A DNA stretch of 64,000 nt from an uncultured Prochlorococcus sp. (GTDB lineage Bacteria; Cyanobacteriota; Cyanobacteriia; PCC-6307; Cyanobiaceae), in assembly GCA_902539115.1 (NCBI GenBank), contig CACBHP010000005.1:1-64000 (forward strand). The letters run 5' to 3'. The notes beneath the pieces are model-generated. The model was not told where the DNA came from. It saw only the letters and a program-made list of their open reading frames with translations, and searched no databases. The translations under genes were made by a program, and so were the position numbers. Positions 10,284 to 20,125 of this stretch are shown in pieces (the stretch's first letter is position 1; every line of letters begins with the position of its first letter).

Positions 10284-10910
10284 ATGAATATTAAAGAGGA
10301 TTCTTTTTCAGATTTGCTGCTAAAAGATTCTTTTTTTTTACTCATAAAACCGGAAGATAATATTTACTCAAATACTTCTATAAAGAATTCATTTTTTGAA
10401 GAATTAGAAAGCTTAGTAAAATTAGGATTAAAGAATATTGAAATAAGTTGGTCAAACAACGAAAAGTGGTTGGATTTTGTATACGAAATTAAACTCAAAT
10501 TTCCAAGAATTAATTTAGGCTCTGCCTCCATAGTTAATAAGCAATCAATAGAAGATTCATTAAAAATTGGATTAAATTTTTCTATGATGAAATTTTGGGA
10601 TAAAGATCTTTTCAATTATTCGAGGTCAAAAAATTATTTATTAATTCCCGGAATTAAAAATTTAAAAGATCTTGAGGAAGCGATAAATTTAAATTGCAAC
10701 ATTATCAAAATTTATCCAATAAAAAGTAAAGCCTGTTCCATAGATATACTCAACTTTAAAAGTATTGATTTCATTGCTGCTGGAGGCCTATCAATCAATG
10801 ATGTAAAAACTTATAAATCTTTAGGATACAAAGCAATCGTGATTGGAGATAAAGGTATTATAAATAAAAAATTTGATCAAAAAATATTTGAATGGCTCAA
10901 AAATAATTAA
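10284..10910 (+). CDS. eda: KDPG/KHG aldolase-like protein (2-keto-3-deoxy-6-phosphogluconate aldolase family)
   Basis: 208 aa; LGLKNIEISWSN, IIKIYPIKSK (candidate Schiff-base Lys), IAAGGLSINDV. Confidence 0.7.
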   Translation: MNIKEDSFSDLLLKDSFFLLIKPEDNIYSNTSIKNSFFEELESLVKLGLKNIEISWSNNEKWLDFVYEIKLKFPRINLGSASIVNKQSIEDSLKIGLNFSMMKFWDKDLFNYSRSKNYLLIPGIKNLKDLEEAINLNCNIIKIYPIKSKACSIDILNFKSIDFIAAGGLSINDVKTYKSLGYKAIVIGDKGIINKKFDQKIFEWLKNN

Positions 10911-10944
10911 ATAAAAGATAAATATAATTTATTTTACAAAACTA

Positions 10945-12042
10945 CTAATTAGTCATTAAGCCACATTGAGCTTGATTCTGTAGTAAATGATCAGCAAGTA
11001 CTAAAGCCACCATAGCATCAACCATAGGAACTGCTCTTGGTAGAACGCATGGATCATGTCTCCCTTTTGCCTTCATCAAAACTTCTTTTCCTTGAGCATT
11101 TACTGTTTTCTGTTCTTTCCCAATAGTTGCTGTAGGTTTAAAAGCTATCTTCATCTCAATATTTTCGCCATTACTTATACCTCCCTGTACACCGCCTGAA
11201 TTATTGGATATTGTTCTTAACTTCCTAATATCATCAGATTTAATGAAGGCATCATTATGTTCGCTTCCTTTTAAATAAGTTCCAGAGAAACCTGAACCTA
11301 TTTCAAAACCTTTCGTGGCAGGCAAAGACATCAAAGCCTTCGCTAAATCAGCTTCTAATTTATCAAAAACAGGCATTCCAAGACCAGAAGGGACATTTCT
11401 TACTAGACATTCAATAACACCGCCACAAGAGTCTCCTTGACGCTTTAATTGCTTAATTCTCTCTATCATTTCTGCTGATACCTCTTCATCAGGACATCTA
11501 ACAATATTAGAATCTATTTTTTTGAGAGAAATTTTTTCTTTATTTATATCAGAATCAATATCATGTATACGCTTTACCCAAGAAAGTATTTCAGTATTAC
11601 AGAAGTTTTTTAATAATTGTTTTGCTACAGCACCAGCAGCTACTCTTCCAATTGTTTCTCTTGCAGAGGCTCTTCCACCACCAGAACTTGCCTGGATTCC
11701 ATATTTCAGATGATATGTACCATCTGCATGAGAAGGTCTAAATACTTGCTCCAAATTATCATAATCTCCTGGTCTTTGATCCTTGTTTCTTACCAACATC
11801 GCTATTGGAGTTCCAAGTGTTAACCCTTCCTTTATTCCACTTAATATTTCAATTTTATCTTCTTCATTTCTGGGTGTTGTAATGTTACTTTGGCCAGGTC
11901 TGCGCCTATCTAATTCATTTTGTATCAAATTTATATCTACTTTTAACTTTGGGGGACATCCATCAAGGATAACTCCCACTGCACCACCATGTGATTCTCC
12001 AAAAGTACTAACACGAAAAATTTTCCCAAAACTACTACTCAT
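10945..12042 (-). CDS. aroC: Chorismate synthase
   Basis: 365 aa; [52 protein letters not shown]. Confidence 0.97.
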   Translation of the reverse strand: MSSSFGKIFRVSTFGESHGGAVGVILDGCPPKLKVDINLIQNELDRRRPGQSNITTPRNEEDKIEILSGIKEGLTLGTPIAMLVRNKDQRPGDYDNLEQVFRPSHADGTYHLKYGIQASSGGGRASARETIGRVAAGAVAKQLLKNFCNTEILSWVKRIHDIDSDINKEKISLKKIDSNIVRCPDEEVSAEMIERIKQLKRQGDSCGGVIECLVRNVPSGLGMPVFDKLEADLAKALMSLPATKGFEIGSGFSGTYLKGSEHNDAFIKSDDIRKLRTISNNSGGVQGGISNGENIEMKIAFKPTATIGKEQKTVNAQGKEVLMKAKGRHDPCVLPRAVPMVDAMVALVLADHLLQNQAQCGLMTN

Positions 12043-12102
12043 AGAAATATCAAATGTTTTATCTATATATAAACATTATATGAAACCAATTGAAAATTAA
12101 AC

Positions 12103-12130
12103 AAAAAAAAAGCCCCCTAAAAGGAGACTT
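12103..12130 (-). terminator. Rho-independent terminator downstream of psbA
   Basis: Reverse strand AGTCTCC-ttttA-GGGGGCT followed by T9. Confidence 0.75.
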
Positions 12131-12150
12131 GTAGATTTAGAACTTTAAGC

Positions 12151-13233
12151 TTAACCGATAGCTGGAGCTGAAAGAGCTACTGTTGTAGACTCAGCTGCTG
12201 CTAGATCAAGTGGGAAGTTGTGAGCGTTACGCTCGTGCATTACTTCCATACCTAGGTTTGCTCTGTTAAGAACATCACCCCATGTAGGAACAATCTTTCC
12301 GTTTGCATCAACAACTGACTGGTTGAAGTTGAAACCGTTAAGGTTGAATGCCATTGTGCAGATACCCATTGAAGTTAACCATACACAAACAACAGGGAAT
12401 ACAGCTAGGAAGAAGTGAAGACTTCTGCTGTTGTTGAAACTTGCATATTGGAAGATCAAACGACCGAAGTAGCCATGAGCTGCAACGATGTTATATGTTT
12501 CTTCTTCTTGTCCGAACTTGTAACCATAGTTCTGAGATTCTGTCTCAGTTGTTTCTCTTATTAGAGATGAAGTAACAAGTGAACCATGCATAGCTGAGAA
12601 TAAAGATCCTCCGAACATACCAGCAACACCAGCCATATGGAATGGGTGCATAAGAATGTTGTGCTCTGCCTGGAAAACAAACATGAAGTTGAATGTTCCA
12701 GAGATACCTAGAGGCATTCCGTCAGAGAATGAACCTTGACCGAATGGGTATACAAGAAATACTGCGAAAGCTGCTGAAACTGGTGCAGAGTATGCAACAC
12801 AGATCCATGGACGCATACCTAAACGGTATGAAAGCTCCCACTGTCTTCCCATGTATGCTGAGATACCAATTAGGAAGTGGAAAATTACAAGCTGGTAAGG
12901 ACCACCGTTATATAACCACTCATCTACAGTAGCTGCCTCCCAAATTGGGTAGAAGTGTAGACCAATAGCATTAGATGAAGGAACAACTGCACCTGAGATG
13001 ATGTTGTTTCCATATAGGAAAGAACCAGCAACTGGCTCTCTAATTCCGTCGATGTCTACTGGTGGTGCTGCGATGAATGCAACGATGAAGCAAGCCGCTG
13101 CTGTAAGTAGGCATGGAATCATTAAGACGCCGAACCAACCAACATAAATTCTGTTGTTAGTTGATGTTACCCACTCACAAAACTGTGGCCAGCCTTTTAA
13201 CAGCGAAGAACGCTGCTGCTGAATAGTTGTCAT
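12151..13233 (-). CDS. psbA: Photosystem II D1 protein
   Basis: 360 aa; [43 protein letters not shown]... to [22 protein letters not shown]. Confidence 0.99.
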   Translation of the reverse strand: MTTIQQQRSSLLKGWPQFCEWVTSTNNRIYVGWFGVLMIPCLLTAAACFIVAFIAAPPVDIDGIREPVAGSFLYGNNIISGAVVPSSNAIGLHFYPIWEAATVDEWLYNGGPYQLVIFHFLIGISAYMGRQWELSYRLGMRPWICVAYSAPVSAAFAVFLVYPFGQGSFSDGMPLGISGTFNFMFVFQAEHNILMHPFHMAGVAGMFGGSLFSAMHGSLVTSSLIRETTETESQNYGYKFGQEEETYNIVAAHGYFGRLIFQYASFNNSRSLHFFLAVFPVVCVWLTSMGICTMAFNLNGFNFNQSVVDANGKIVPTWGDVLNRANLGMEVMHERNAHNFPLDLAAAESTTVALSAPAIG

Positions 13234-13247
13234 GAGTTCGTAAAGTA

Positions 13248-13270
13248 TGTCTCTATAGTGAGACGTGTAA
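13248..13270 (-). promoter_or_regulatory. T7-promoter-like 23-mer in the psbA leader (function unproven)
   Basis: Minus strand TTACACGTCTCACTATAGAGACA matches TAATACGACTCACTATAGGGAGA at 18/23 positions, in psbA orientation. Confidence 0.3.
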
Positions 13271-13277
13271 ATAAAAA

Positions 13278-13293
13278 CGGAAAATATATTCCG
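13278..13293. repeat. Inverted repeat in psbA upstream region
   Basis: CGGAA-aatata-TTCCG, perfect 5-bp arms. Confidence 0.6.
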
Positions 13294-13421
13294 CTCTGAA
13301 GATTTTAGACCAAAATCGCTAAAAATGTGTAATTTTTTTTCTTAAGGTAAACTTATTTTTTGCAATATCAAAGAAAATAACCTCCATGTCTTAATATTTT
13401 CTTTGTTATTGAGGATTTAAG

Positions 13422-13550
13422 TTGGTAATAATCGAATGGCTTCTGAACGGAAAAAGATCGAAAGAGGTGGTTTCCTTAAGAGAGGCTAAGCGTAGAAGAC
13501 TGCAATTAGAGGCTTTTGGAGCTGTTATTTATTGGAGCGAAAGAATTTAA
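13422..13550 (+). CDS. Short ORF (42 aa), basic; possible conserved picocyanobacterial small protein
   Basis: TTG start; (M)VIIEWLLNGKRSKEVVSLREAKRRRLQLEAFGAVIYWSERI*; below the length cutoff of the ORF track; no other feature explains this gap. Confidence 0.55.
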   Translation: MVIIEWLLNGKRSKEVVSLREAKRRRLQLEAFGAVIYWSERI

Positions 13551-13668
13551 GTTTTTAAGGATTAAGACTTAGCAAAAAAAATAAAAGCATTAAATATTAA
13601 ATAAACTTATCTTTTAAATAAAGAATACTTATTAGTTTTCATCAATATTATTGTCCTTATTTCTTAAT

Positions 13669-14574
13669 TTAAAGGCTTTCAAACTCATAAACCCATTGAT
13701 TGTTTGACCTAATAACTTCTTTCTTCGTATAGCTCATGGCAATTTTTTTTTCCTTATAGGCGACTTCGCCAATAAAAACAGGCCAAATCAATTGTTCTCC
13801 ATTATATTTATGAATTATTCCTTGGCTATCAAGAAATAATGGATCTCCTTTTTTAATCATTTTCCAATCTTGATTTATTCTTTCAGGGTGTATTAGGCCA
13901 TCAATATATCCCTTTTCATCTCTTGGATAATCTATACTCCCTTGATGAACATGAACAATCAATTCCTTTGGAAGTTCTATAAGGTTGTTTTTTAATTTAT
14001 CTATCTCTTCCCTTAAAGATCTAATTATTATTAAGAATCTATCTATGATTTTTGGATCATAAAAATTTTGTGCGACAGCTCCTATTTCAATAACTAAACC
14101 GCATGGCCAAGCTTCTACAAGAAAGCCTGTTTGAGCTTTGTCTTTTTCGTGCAAATAAATAGGCAATCCAAATTTGTTCTGCAGTAATGCAGCTAAACAA
14201 AAATCTTTGAATCTCCTCCCATACAAAACAATGCTTGTACCCATATTTGCAGTAGTAGTATGCAAATCAATTGCAATTTGACAGGGCTTAGATCCATGGA
14301 TTCCAAATTGATCGACTAAAAAATTAGCTCTACTAATTTCATAAACACTATTAATATCTTGATCATGATTTTTAATTTCTTTAAAAGATCTATTTAAATC
14401 TACATCTATATATCTGTAACCTTTTTCATATGCAACAGGATTTCCTATGATGTACTCATACTCGATACCATGATTTAAACTATTTTCCTCTCTATTAAAT
14501 TTCTTAACCGCCCAAACAGGATTAATTTCATTCCCATGAGTGCCTGAAACGATAAGTATTCTTTGAACAGTCAT
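13669..14574 (-). CDS. Aspartoacylase-like (AstE/AspA) zinc amidohydrolase
   Basis: 301 aa; ILIVSGTHGNEINPVWAV, DVDLNRSF, AIDLHTTTANMGTS. Confidence 0.9.
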   Translation of the reverse strand: MTVQRILIVSGTHGNEINPVWAVKKFNREENSLNHGIEYEYIIGNPVAYEKGYRYIDVDLNRSFKEIKNHDQDINSVYEISRANFLVDQFGIHGSKPCQIAIDLHTTTANMGTSIVLYGRRFKDFCLAALLQNKFGLPIYLHEKDKAQTGFLVEAWPCGLVIEIGAVAQNFYDPKIIDRFLIIIRSLREEIDKLKNNLIELPKELIVHVHQGSIDYPRDEKGYIDGLIHPERINQDWKMIKKGDPLFLDSQGIIHKYNGEQLIWPVFIGEVAYKEKKIAMSYTKKEVIRSNNQWVYEFESL

Positions 14575-14597
14575 TTTTTCATTAAAAATAAAATTTT

Positions 14598-15542
14598 ATG
14601 CAAAATAAATACCTTATAAAAGCCACCAGAAAATTCTGGTTTTGGTTTTGGACCCAATTAATGAATGGCTTCGCACCATCAGATTTACATGGTAACTATA
14701 AAAGGCCTAAAGGTATAACAATTGATAGTGAATACGATATTAATAATGCGAATGGACAAATTTATTTATTGGTAGGTAATTCTTGTCCATGGTGTCAAAG
14801 AACTTTACTCGTCCACGAAATAAAACATTTATCTAAAAAAGTTAAAGTTATTTTTTTAAAAGCAGATCTTGAGCATGGCGAATGGATTTTCAATAGAAAG
14901 TTTAAGGGATGCATGAGACTTTCAGACCTTTACAAAAAAGCTAATAAAAGGGTTATTTTTAGGGCGACTTTACCTCTTTTAATTAGTTTTGCGAAAGATG
15001 AAGTAAATATTTTGTCTAATGAAAGTTCACAAATTATAAGAGTACTCAATTCAATAAAAATTCAATCAAAAATTCAGATTTTAACTATTAAAGAATGTAA
15101 TCAAAAATTTTTAGATTTAATTAATAACAGCATTAATGATGGCGTATATAAATGTGGTTTCGCCAGAAACCAGTCAGCTTACGAAAATGCAAGTCAAAAT
15201 CTTTTCGCAGCTATAAATGAAGTTGAAAATTTTCTACAGAAAAACAAAGGGGACTGGATATTTGGAGAAGAGTTAACCTACGCAGATATTTACCTTTTTC
15301 CAACGCTTATAAGATGGGAATTGATATATAGCAAACTTTTCAAATGTACTGAACAAGAACTATCAAGTTTCGAAAAGATTATTGAATGGAGATTAAAATT
15401 CTTTAAATTATCTAACGTAAATAGGACATGCCTCGATAATGAATGGAAAAAAGATTACTACAAAGCTTTATTCCCTTTAAACCCAAATCAACTAATCCCA
15501 GTTTTACCATCGCTAAAGGAAATAATGGAAGTAGAGACCTAA
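14598..15542 (+). CDS. Glutathione S-transferase-fold protein, Xi-class/glutathionyl-hydroquinone-reductase-like
   Basis: 314 aa; NSCPWCQRTLLVHEIK, FRATLPLLI...ILSNESSQIIRVLN, C-terminal GST helical domain WIFGEELTYADIYLFPTLIRW. Confidence 0.75.
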   Translation: MQNKYLIKATRKFWFWFWTQLMNGFAPSDLHGNYKRPKGITIDSEYDINNANGQIYLLVGNSCPWCQRTLLVHEIKHLSKKVKVIFLKADLEHGEWIFNRKFKGCMRLSDLYKKANKRVIFRATLPLLISFAKDEVNILSNESSQIIRVLNSIKIQSKIQILTIKECNQKFLDLINNSINDGVYKCGFARNQSAYENASQNLFAAINEVENFLQKNKGDWIFGEELTYADIYLFPTLIRWELIYSKLFKCTEQELSSFEKIIEWRLKFFKLSNVNRTCLDNEWKKDYYKALFPLNPNQLIPVLPSLKEIMEVET

Positions 15543-15582
15543 AAAATAAAAAAATCAATTTCGAAAAAAAAATGATGTTGTA

Positions 15583-15603
15583 ATGAACACTTATTTAGTT
15601 CAT
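15583..15603. repeat. Inverted repeat upstream of cp12
   Basis: ATGAAC-acttattta-GTTCAT, perfect 6-bp arms, 9-nt spacer. Confidence 0.6.
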
Positions 15604-15669
15604 AGATAATGCAATTTCATTAGAAATTAACTATGTTATGTATGTCTACTAAAGTACGAAAAGCTTAAA

Positions 15670-15888
15670 ATGAAATCCATTGACGAACACATCCAAAAAG
15701 ATCAATCGGAAATCGAATCTGCAAAAGCAGAGGGCAATCTTCCAAAGGTCAGACATTTAACTGAAGAGCTAAAAGAACTCGAAGAATATAAGGATCATCA
15801 TCCAGAGGATAAACATGATCCTAATGCTTTGGAACTATTCTGCGATGCCAACCCGGATGAACCAGAATGTCTTGTTTATGATGATTAA
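15670..15888 (+). CDS. cp12: CP12 Calvin-cycle regulatory protein
   Basis: 72 aa ending ELFCDANPDEPECLVYDD, the diagnostic C-terminal Cys pair of CP12. Confidence 0.93.
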   Translation: MKSIDEHIQKDQSEIESAKAEGNLPKVRHLTEELKELEEYKDHHPEDKHDPNALELFCDANPDEPECLVYDD

Positions 15889-15910
15889 GTTTTCATTCGA
15901 TAGATAATGC

Positions 15911-15945
15911 AAAAAAAAAAGGGCTTTTTTGAGCCCTTTTTTTTT
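15911..15945. terminator. Bidirectional rho-independent terminator between cp12 and the convergent small ORF
   Basis: A10-GGGCT-tttttg-AGCCC-T9. Confidence 0.85.
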
Positions 15946-15959
15946 GCTTATTAATTCCA

Positions 15960-16142
15960 TTAGTAATCTCTATTAAAGTCGGATGGACTTCCTGTAAGTG
16001 AACATACAACCGACTCTTCATTTTTCATTTCCTTGACTTCTACAATTGGTCTTCCCATTTTCTTCAAAACCTCAATATCTTGAATAGTTTGACATCTAGC
16101 TATTATTTTTCCTTGTTGATCAAAACAAGTATAGAAATTCAT
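15960..16142 (-). CDS. Small conserved hypothetical protein
   Basis: 60 aa MNFYTCFDQQGKIIARCQTIQDIEVLKKMGRPIVEVKEM..., bounded by a terminator. Confidence 0.65.
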   Translation of the reverse strand: MNFYTCFDQQGKIIARCQTIQDIEVLKKMGRPIVEVKEMKNEESVVCSLTGSPSDFNRDY

Positions 16143-16226
16143 ATTATGTTTAAAGAAGTATCTTATTTATGACTAATTTTCATTATTAAATCAAGTGTTT
16201 TTTTACAAAAAAGTTTTTAGTTTAAG

Positions 16227-17210
16227 TTAGATCCTTTTCCATACTTCAGAAAGGAGTGGAGATAAACCTTTTTTTAAAGATGAAGAAATAACTAAAACTT
16301 TCTTTTTAGATAAATCTTCTAACTTTTTTGAAATTATTTTCAAATAATCATCATCTACCAGCTCCATTTTATTCAATACTATTATCCTCTCTTTATCTAA
16401 AAGACCTTTTCCATATTTTTTTAATTCCTGCTCAATTATCTCAAAATCATCTAAAGGATTTTCTGCAATTGCATCAATTAAGTGAACAAGAATCTTCGTT
16501 CTTTGGATGTGCCTTAAAAAATCATGGCCTAAACCTACTCCATCAGCTGCCCCTGATATTAATCCAGGAATATCCGCAAAAAGGCAACCATTCCCATCAA
16601 TTTTTCTTACTACACCTAAGTTAGGTATTAGAGTCGTGAAAGGATAATTTGCGATTTTTGGACGGGCAGATGACACAACAGAAATCAAGGTACTTTTCCC
16701 AGCATTTGGAAGACCTATAATCCCAACCTCTGCAAGAAGTTTTAGTTCTAATTGAACCTCCCATATCTCACCATCTTTTCCTTCAGTGAATGATTCTGGG
16801 GCTCTATTTTGATTACTTAAATAGTAAGCATTACCATGTCCACCTCTTCCTCCAATGGCAATAGTTAAACTCTGTTTATCTTTAGTTAAGTCTCCTAAGA
16901 TAATGCCGGTTTTAATATCCCTTATTTCAGTACCGCAGGGTACTTTAAGGATTGTATCCTCACCTGAAGCACCTGATCTCTTATTAGGACCTCCTTTGCA
17001 TCCATCTTCAGCAAGTATTTCACGTTTGAATTTGAAATCTAATAACGTTTGAAGATTATTATCAGCCATCAAAATAACTGAACCCCCTCTGCCACCATTT
17101 CCCCCCGAAGGTCCTCCAGCAGGAACGAATTTTTCCCTCCTAAATGAAACTATTCCATTTCCACCTTTTCCAGCTTTAAGAATAATGTTGGCTTGATCAA
17201 TAAATTGCAC
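16227..17210 (-). CDS. obgE: Obg-family GTPase
   Basis: 327 aa; [72 protein letters not shown]. Confidence 0.96.
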   Translation of the reverse strand: MQFIDQANIILKAGKGGNGIVSFRREKFVPAGGPSGGNGGRGGSVILMADNNLQTLLDFKFKREILAEDGCKGGPNKRSGASGEDTILKVPCGTEIRDIKTGIILGDLTKDKQSLTIAIGGRGGHGNAYYLSNQNRAPESFTEGKDGEIWEVQLELKLLAEVGIIGLPNAGKSTLISVVSSARPKIANYPFTTLIPNLGVVRKIDGNGCLFADIPGLISGAADGVGLGHDFLRHIQRTKILVHLIDAIAENPLDDFEIIEQELKKYGKGLLDKERIIVLNKMELVDDDYLKIISKKLEDLSKKKVLVISSSLKKGLSPLLSEVWKRI

Positions 17211-17250
17211 TTAATACGCTTATTAAATTGTTTTCTAGGTATTTTAAATT

Positions 17251-19662
17251 TTATTTTATCCACGCAATACTGCAACCAGGGCCACCCTCGTTGTTGGCTG
17301 CATCTTCAATCTTATCAACATAATTTAAACCTGATAACCAATTTCTTAGTCCTTTTTTTAATTTTCCTGTGCCAATTCCATGAACAATCCATAGCGGTCC
17401 ATGAAATTTTCTAATTTTCTCCTCTATAATTATTTCAGCTTCATGAACTCTTAACCCTCTTACGTCAATTGTATTTTTACTCGTTCTAATTTTAGAAAAA
17501 GAAAAATCTTCTCTTGTGGACTTAATCTCAATTTTTGACCTTTTGAAATTAGGCTTTTCTCCATTAATCCCTTCAAAGTCATTTACAGATAGTGTGCTTC
17601 TAAATGAACCACATTTAATTTCATAAAAACCACCTTTTTTATCTAAATCTACAATTTGTCCCGTACTATTTAGACTTTTAATCTTTACAAAATCCCCTAC
17701 CTGAGGATTCCATGATATGGACTTTTCAGAATTTTTTTGGGTTAAATGTTCCGTCTCAATTTCCTTTAATCTTTTTCCAATAATTCTCGTATCTTCTCCA
17801 TTAACATTTTTATCTCTTAATTTTTTAATCAAATCTATCACCTCTTTTTTAGCGGATACAATATGTTTTGATAATTTAGACCTTTCAATCTCCTGGATTT
17901 TTTCAGCATTTATTTTTTGATATTCATAATTTCTCTTAAGTTCATCATGTAATATTTCAGTCCTTGCAATCAATTCTGCAGCGGCTTCTGCAGAATTTTG
18001 TTGTTTAATCCTCTCTTCCTCAAGTCCTTTAATAATACTATTAATATTGTCAACTTCTTTTGGCTTTAGATATTTTGCAGCTTCATTGAGTATGTTTTCA
18101 TCGAGACCAATTCTCTTTGAAATTGACAAGGCATTACTTCGCCCAGGAATACCCCAGTTGAGTATATATTTTGGCTTCAAAGAATCCTCATCAAAGGCAA
18201 CTGATACGTTTTCAAATCTTGAGTCGTTATATTTTAAAGCCTTAATATCTCCATAATGTGTTGTTGCCAAAGTGATATCAGATTTATTAGCAAATTCTTT
18301 TAATAAAGCCATCGCAAGTGCACTTCCTTCAAGAGGATCTGTGCCAGATCCAATCTCATCTAACAAAACAACTGATAATCCTTTCTTATAATCAAGTGAA
18401 TCTAATATCTCTTTTATACGGGATATATGCCCACTGAAGGTAGATAAATTTTCTTCTAATGATTGATTATCTCCTATGTCCACGTATATATTTGGACAAA
18501 AAGGGATAATAGGATTATTAGTTGAAGGTATCAATAATCCTGCTCTAGCCATAAGTAAAGACAAGCCCAAACCTTTTAAAGCTGCTGTTTTACCTCCAGT
18601 ATTTGGACCTGTAATAGCTACAACCTTAATATTTCTATTTATATAGAAATCGACAGCTACTGGTGGAGGGGCTCCTTTTTTCTTATGTTCCCAAATCAAT
18701 AACGGATGAGAAAAACCAATTAAAGTAATAATAGGATTTTTCTCAAACGTAGGAGTTTTGCCTCCAATCCATTTCGAATATCTTGAACGAGTTAGGGCAT
18801 TTTCTAATCTCAATAAAATGGATGCCATTTCAATAAGATTTTCTGAATTATCACTAACAACCTGGGACCATTTTTTAAGTAATTTAAATTCCTCTGATGT
18901 GATCCTAGCCTCTAAAGAAGCAATCTTATTACCTTTAGTTACTACACTTTCAGGCTCAAAATATACTGTATTTCCTGAAGATGAAGAGTCATGAATTATG
19001 CCTTTAAATTTATCTACATAATTAACTTTGACTGCTAAAACAGGCCTTCCATATCGATCTCCAATAGTAGTATCTTGCAAATAAGCTAAATTCTTTTGAA
19101 TAAATTTCTCAACTAATATTTTTCTTTCAAGTTTCTTAGATAATAAGTCTTTTCTAAGAATTGATAGTTCAATACTTGCATTGTCTGAAATCCTTCCATT
19201 AGATTCAATGCCTTTTTTAAAAATCGTTTCGATATTCTGATGGTCAATTAAATTTTTTGTAAATGAAGAAATATAAGGCCTTTGTTCAAAATCTAATAAG
19301 ATTTTTTTTAAATTTCTTGCTGCAGCTATTGTTTTCGCTATTTCTAACAATTCAGAAGATGAAATTACACCTCCCTTGAAACAAATTTCAATATTTCTAC
19401 TAATATCAAAAACACCAGAAAAACTAATTGATTTATCTAAATTATTTTCTAGCTCATTTATTTCAACAGTTTCATTCAACAGTCTTTTAGAGGATTCGTA
19501 TTCTGAAGGAATACCAAAACTTAAAATTGCTCGTTTACCCATTTCCGTTGAAGCGAATGAAGATAAATGCGTTTTTAATGAATCCCACTCTAAAAGGCTT
19601 ATAGATTCTTGTTCTAAGGTGTTATCTGAATATGATTTTTTAGAATAAATTTTATCTTGCAT
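17251..19662 (-). CDS. mutS2: MutS2 family protein with C-terminal Smr domain
   Basis: ITGPNTGGKTAALKGLGLSLLMARAGLLIP; DEIGSGTDPLEGSALA; C-terminal VRGLRVHEAEIIIEE...LWIVHGIGTGKLKKGLR. Likely start MQDKIYS at 19662. Confidence 0.95.
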   Translation of the reverse strand: MQDKIYSKKSYSDNTLEQESISLLEWDSLKTHLSSFASTEMGKRAILSFGIPSEYESSKRLLNETVEINELENNLDKSISFSGVFDISRNIEICFKGGVISSSELLEIAKTIAAARNLKKILLDFEQRPYISSFTKNLIDHQNIETIFKKGIESNGRISDNASIELSILRKDLLSKKLERKILVEKFIQKNLAYLQDTTIGDRYGRPVLAVKVNYVDKFKGIIHDSSSSGNTVYFEPESVVTKGNKIASLEARITSEEFKLLKKWSQVVSDNSENLIEMASILLRLENALTRSRYSKWIGGKTPTFEKNPIITLIGFSHPLLIWEHKKKGAPPPVAVDFYINRNIKVVAITGPNTGGKTAALKGLGLSLLMARAGLLIPSTNNPIIPFCPNIYVDIGDNQSLEENLSTFSGHISRIKEILDSLDYKKGLSVVLLDEIGSGTDPLEGSALAMALLKEFANKSDITLATTHYGDIKALKYNDSRFENVSVAFDEDSLKPKYILNWGIPGRSNALSISKRIGLDENILNEAAKYLKPKEVDNINSIIKGLEEERIKQQNSAEAAAELIARTEILHDELKRNYEYQKINAEKIQEIERSKLSKHIVSAKKEVIDLIKKLRDKNVNGEDTRIIGKRLKEIETEHLTQKNSEKSISWNPQVGDFVKIKSLNSTGQIVDLDKKGGFYEIKCGSFRSTLSVNDFEGINGEKPNFKRSKIEIKSTREDFSFSKIRTSKNTIDVRGLRVHEAEIIIEEKIRKFHGPLWIVHGIGTGKLKKGLRNWLSGLNYVDKIEDAANNEGGPGCSIAWIK

Positions 19663-19676
19663 ACAAAAAAAAAGAA

Positions 19677-20063
19677 TCAAACATTCGATTGAATCCCTTC
19701 AGGAGGAACATAAAGCATCTCGAGCCAGTTTCCTTCAGTATCCTTCATATAAAAAGATGCTGTTCCATCTCTATGTTCATGTAAAGGACCAACTTTTACA
19801 CCAGAATTCTTTAAGTCATTTTGAATATTTTCCACTTCTTTTTTATTTTCAAAATGAAAAGCAAAGTGAGGTCCCGCAGCTTTGTAGCTAGGGCCTAACA
19901 ACGCAAGTCCATCTTTCCCTTTACCAGCCTCTAAATAAGACCAATCTTTATCGTCCCAAACTAAATTCATACCAAGCTTAATATAAAAAGATTTGGCCCT
20001 CTCGAGATTCTCTACTCTAAGTGCAATGTGACCAATCCTATTTACTTCTTGTGATAACTTCAA
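19677..20063 (-). CDS. Glyoxalase/VOC-family protein (lactoylglutathione lyase-like)
   Basis: 128 aa; RIGHIALRVENLERAKSFYIKLGMNLVWDD... EGNWLEMLYVPPEG. Confidence 0.85.
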   Translation of the reverse strand: MKLSQEVNRIGHIALRVENLERAKSFYIKLGMNLVWDDKDWSYLEAGKGKDGLALLGPSYKAAGPHFAFHFENKKEVENIQNDLKNSGVKVGPLHEHRDGTASFYMKDTEGNWLEMLYVPPEGIQSNV

Positions 20064-20125
20064 AACAAATTAGTTAAATTATTCTTAATCTAAGAATAAA
20101 CCAAATTTTTGTTAATAATGAGTTT

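Noticed and set aside
11522-12100. Several + strand ORFs inside aroC
   Set aside because: Overlap a complete, well-matched chorismate synthase on the opposite strand.
12693-12932. 79-aa + strand ORF antisense to psbA
   Set aside because: Lies wholly within psbA; no independent promoter or ribosome-binding evidence.
12151-13233. psbA as horizontally acquired or phage-derived because it is visibly more GC-rich than neighbours
   Set aside because: Highly expressed psbA normally has distinct codon usage in Prochlorococcus; no phage genes flank it.
15644-15657. NtcA-like site GTC-N8-TAC before cp12
   Set aside because: One mismatch to GTA-N8-TAC and only 12 nt from the start codon; too weak and too common in AT-rich DNA.
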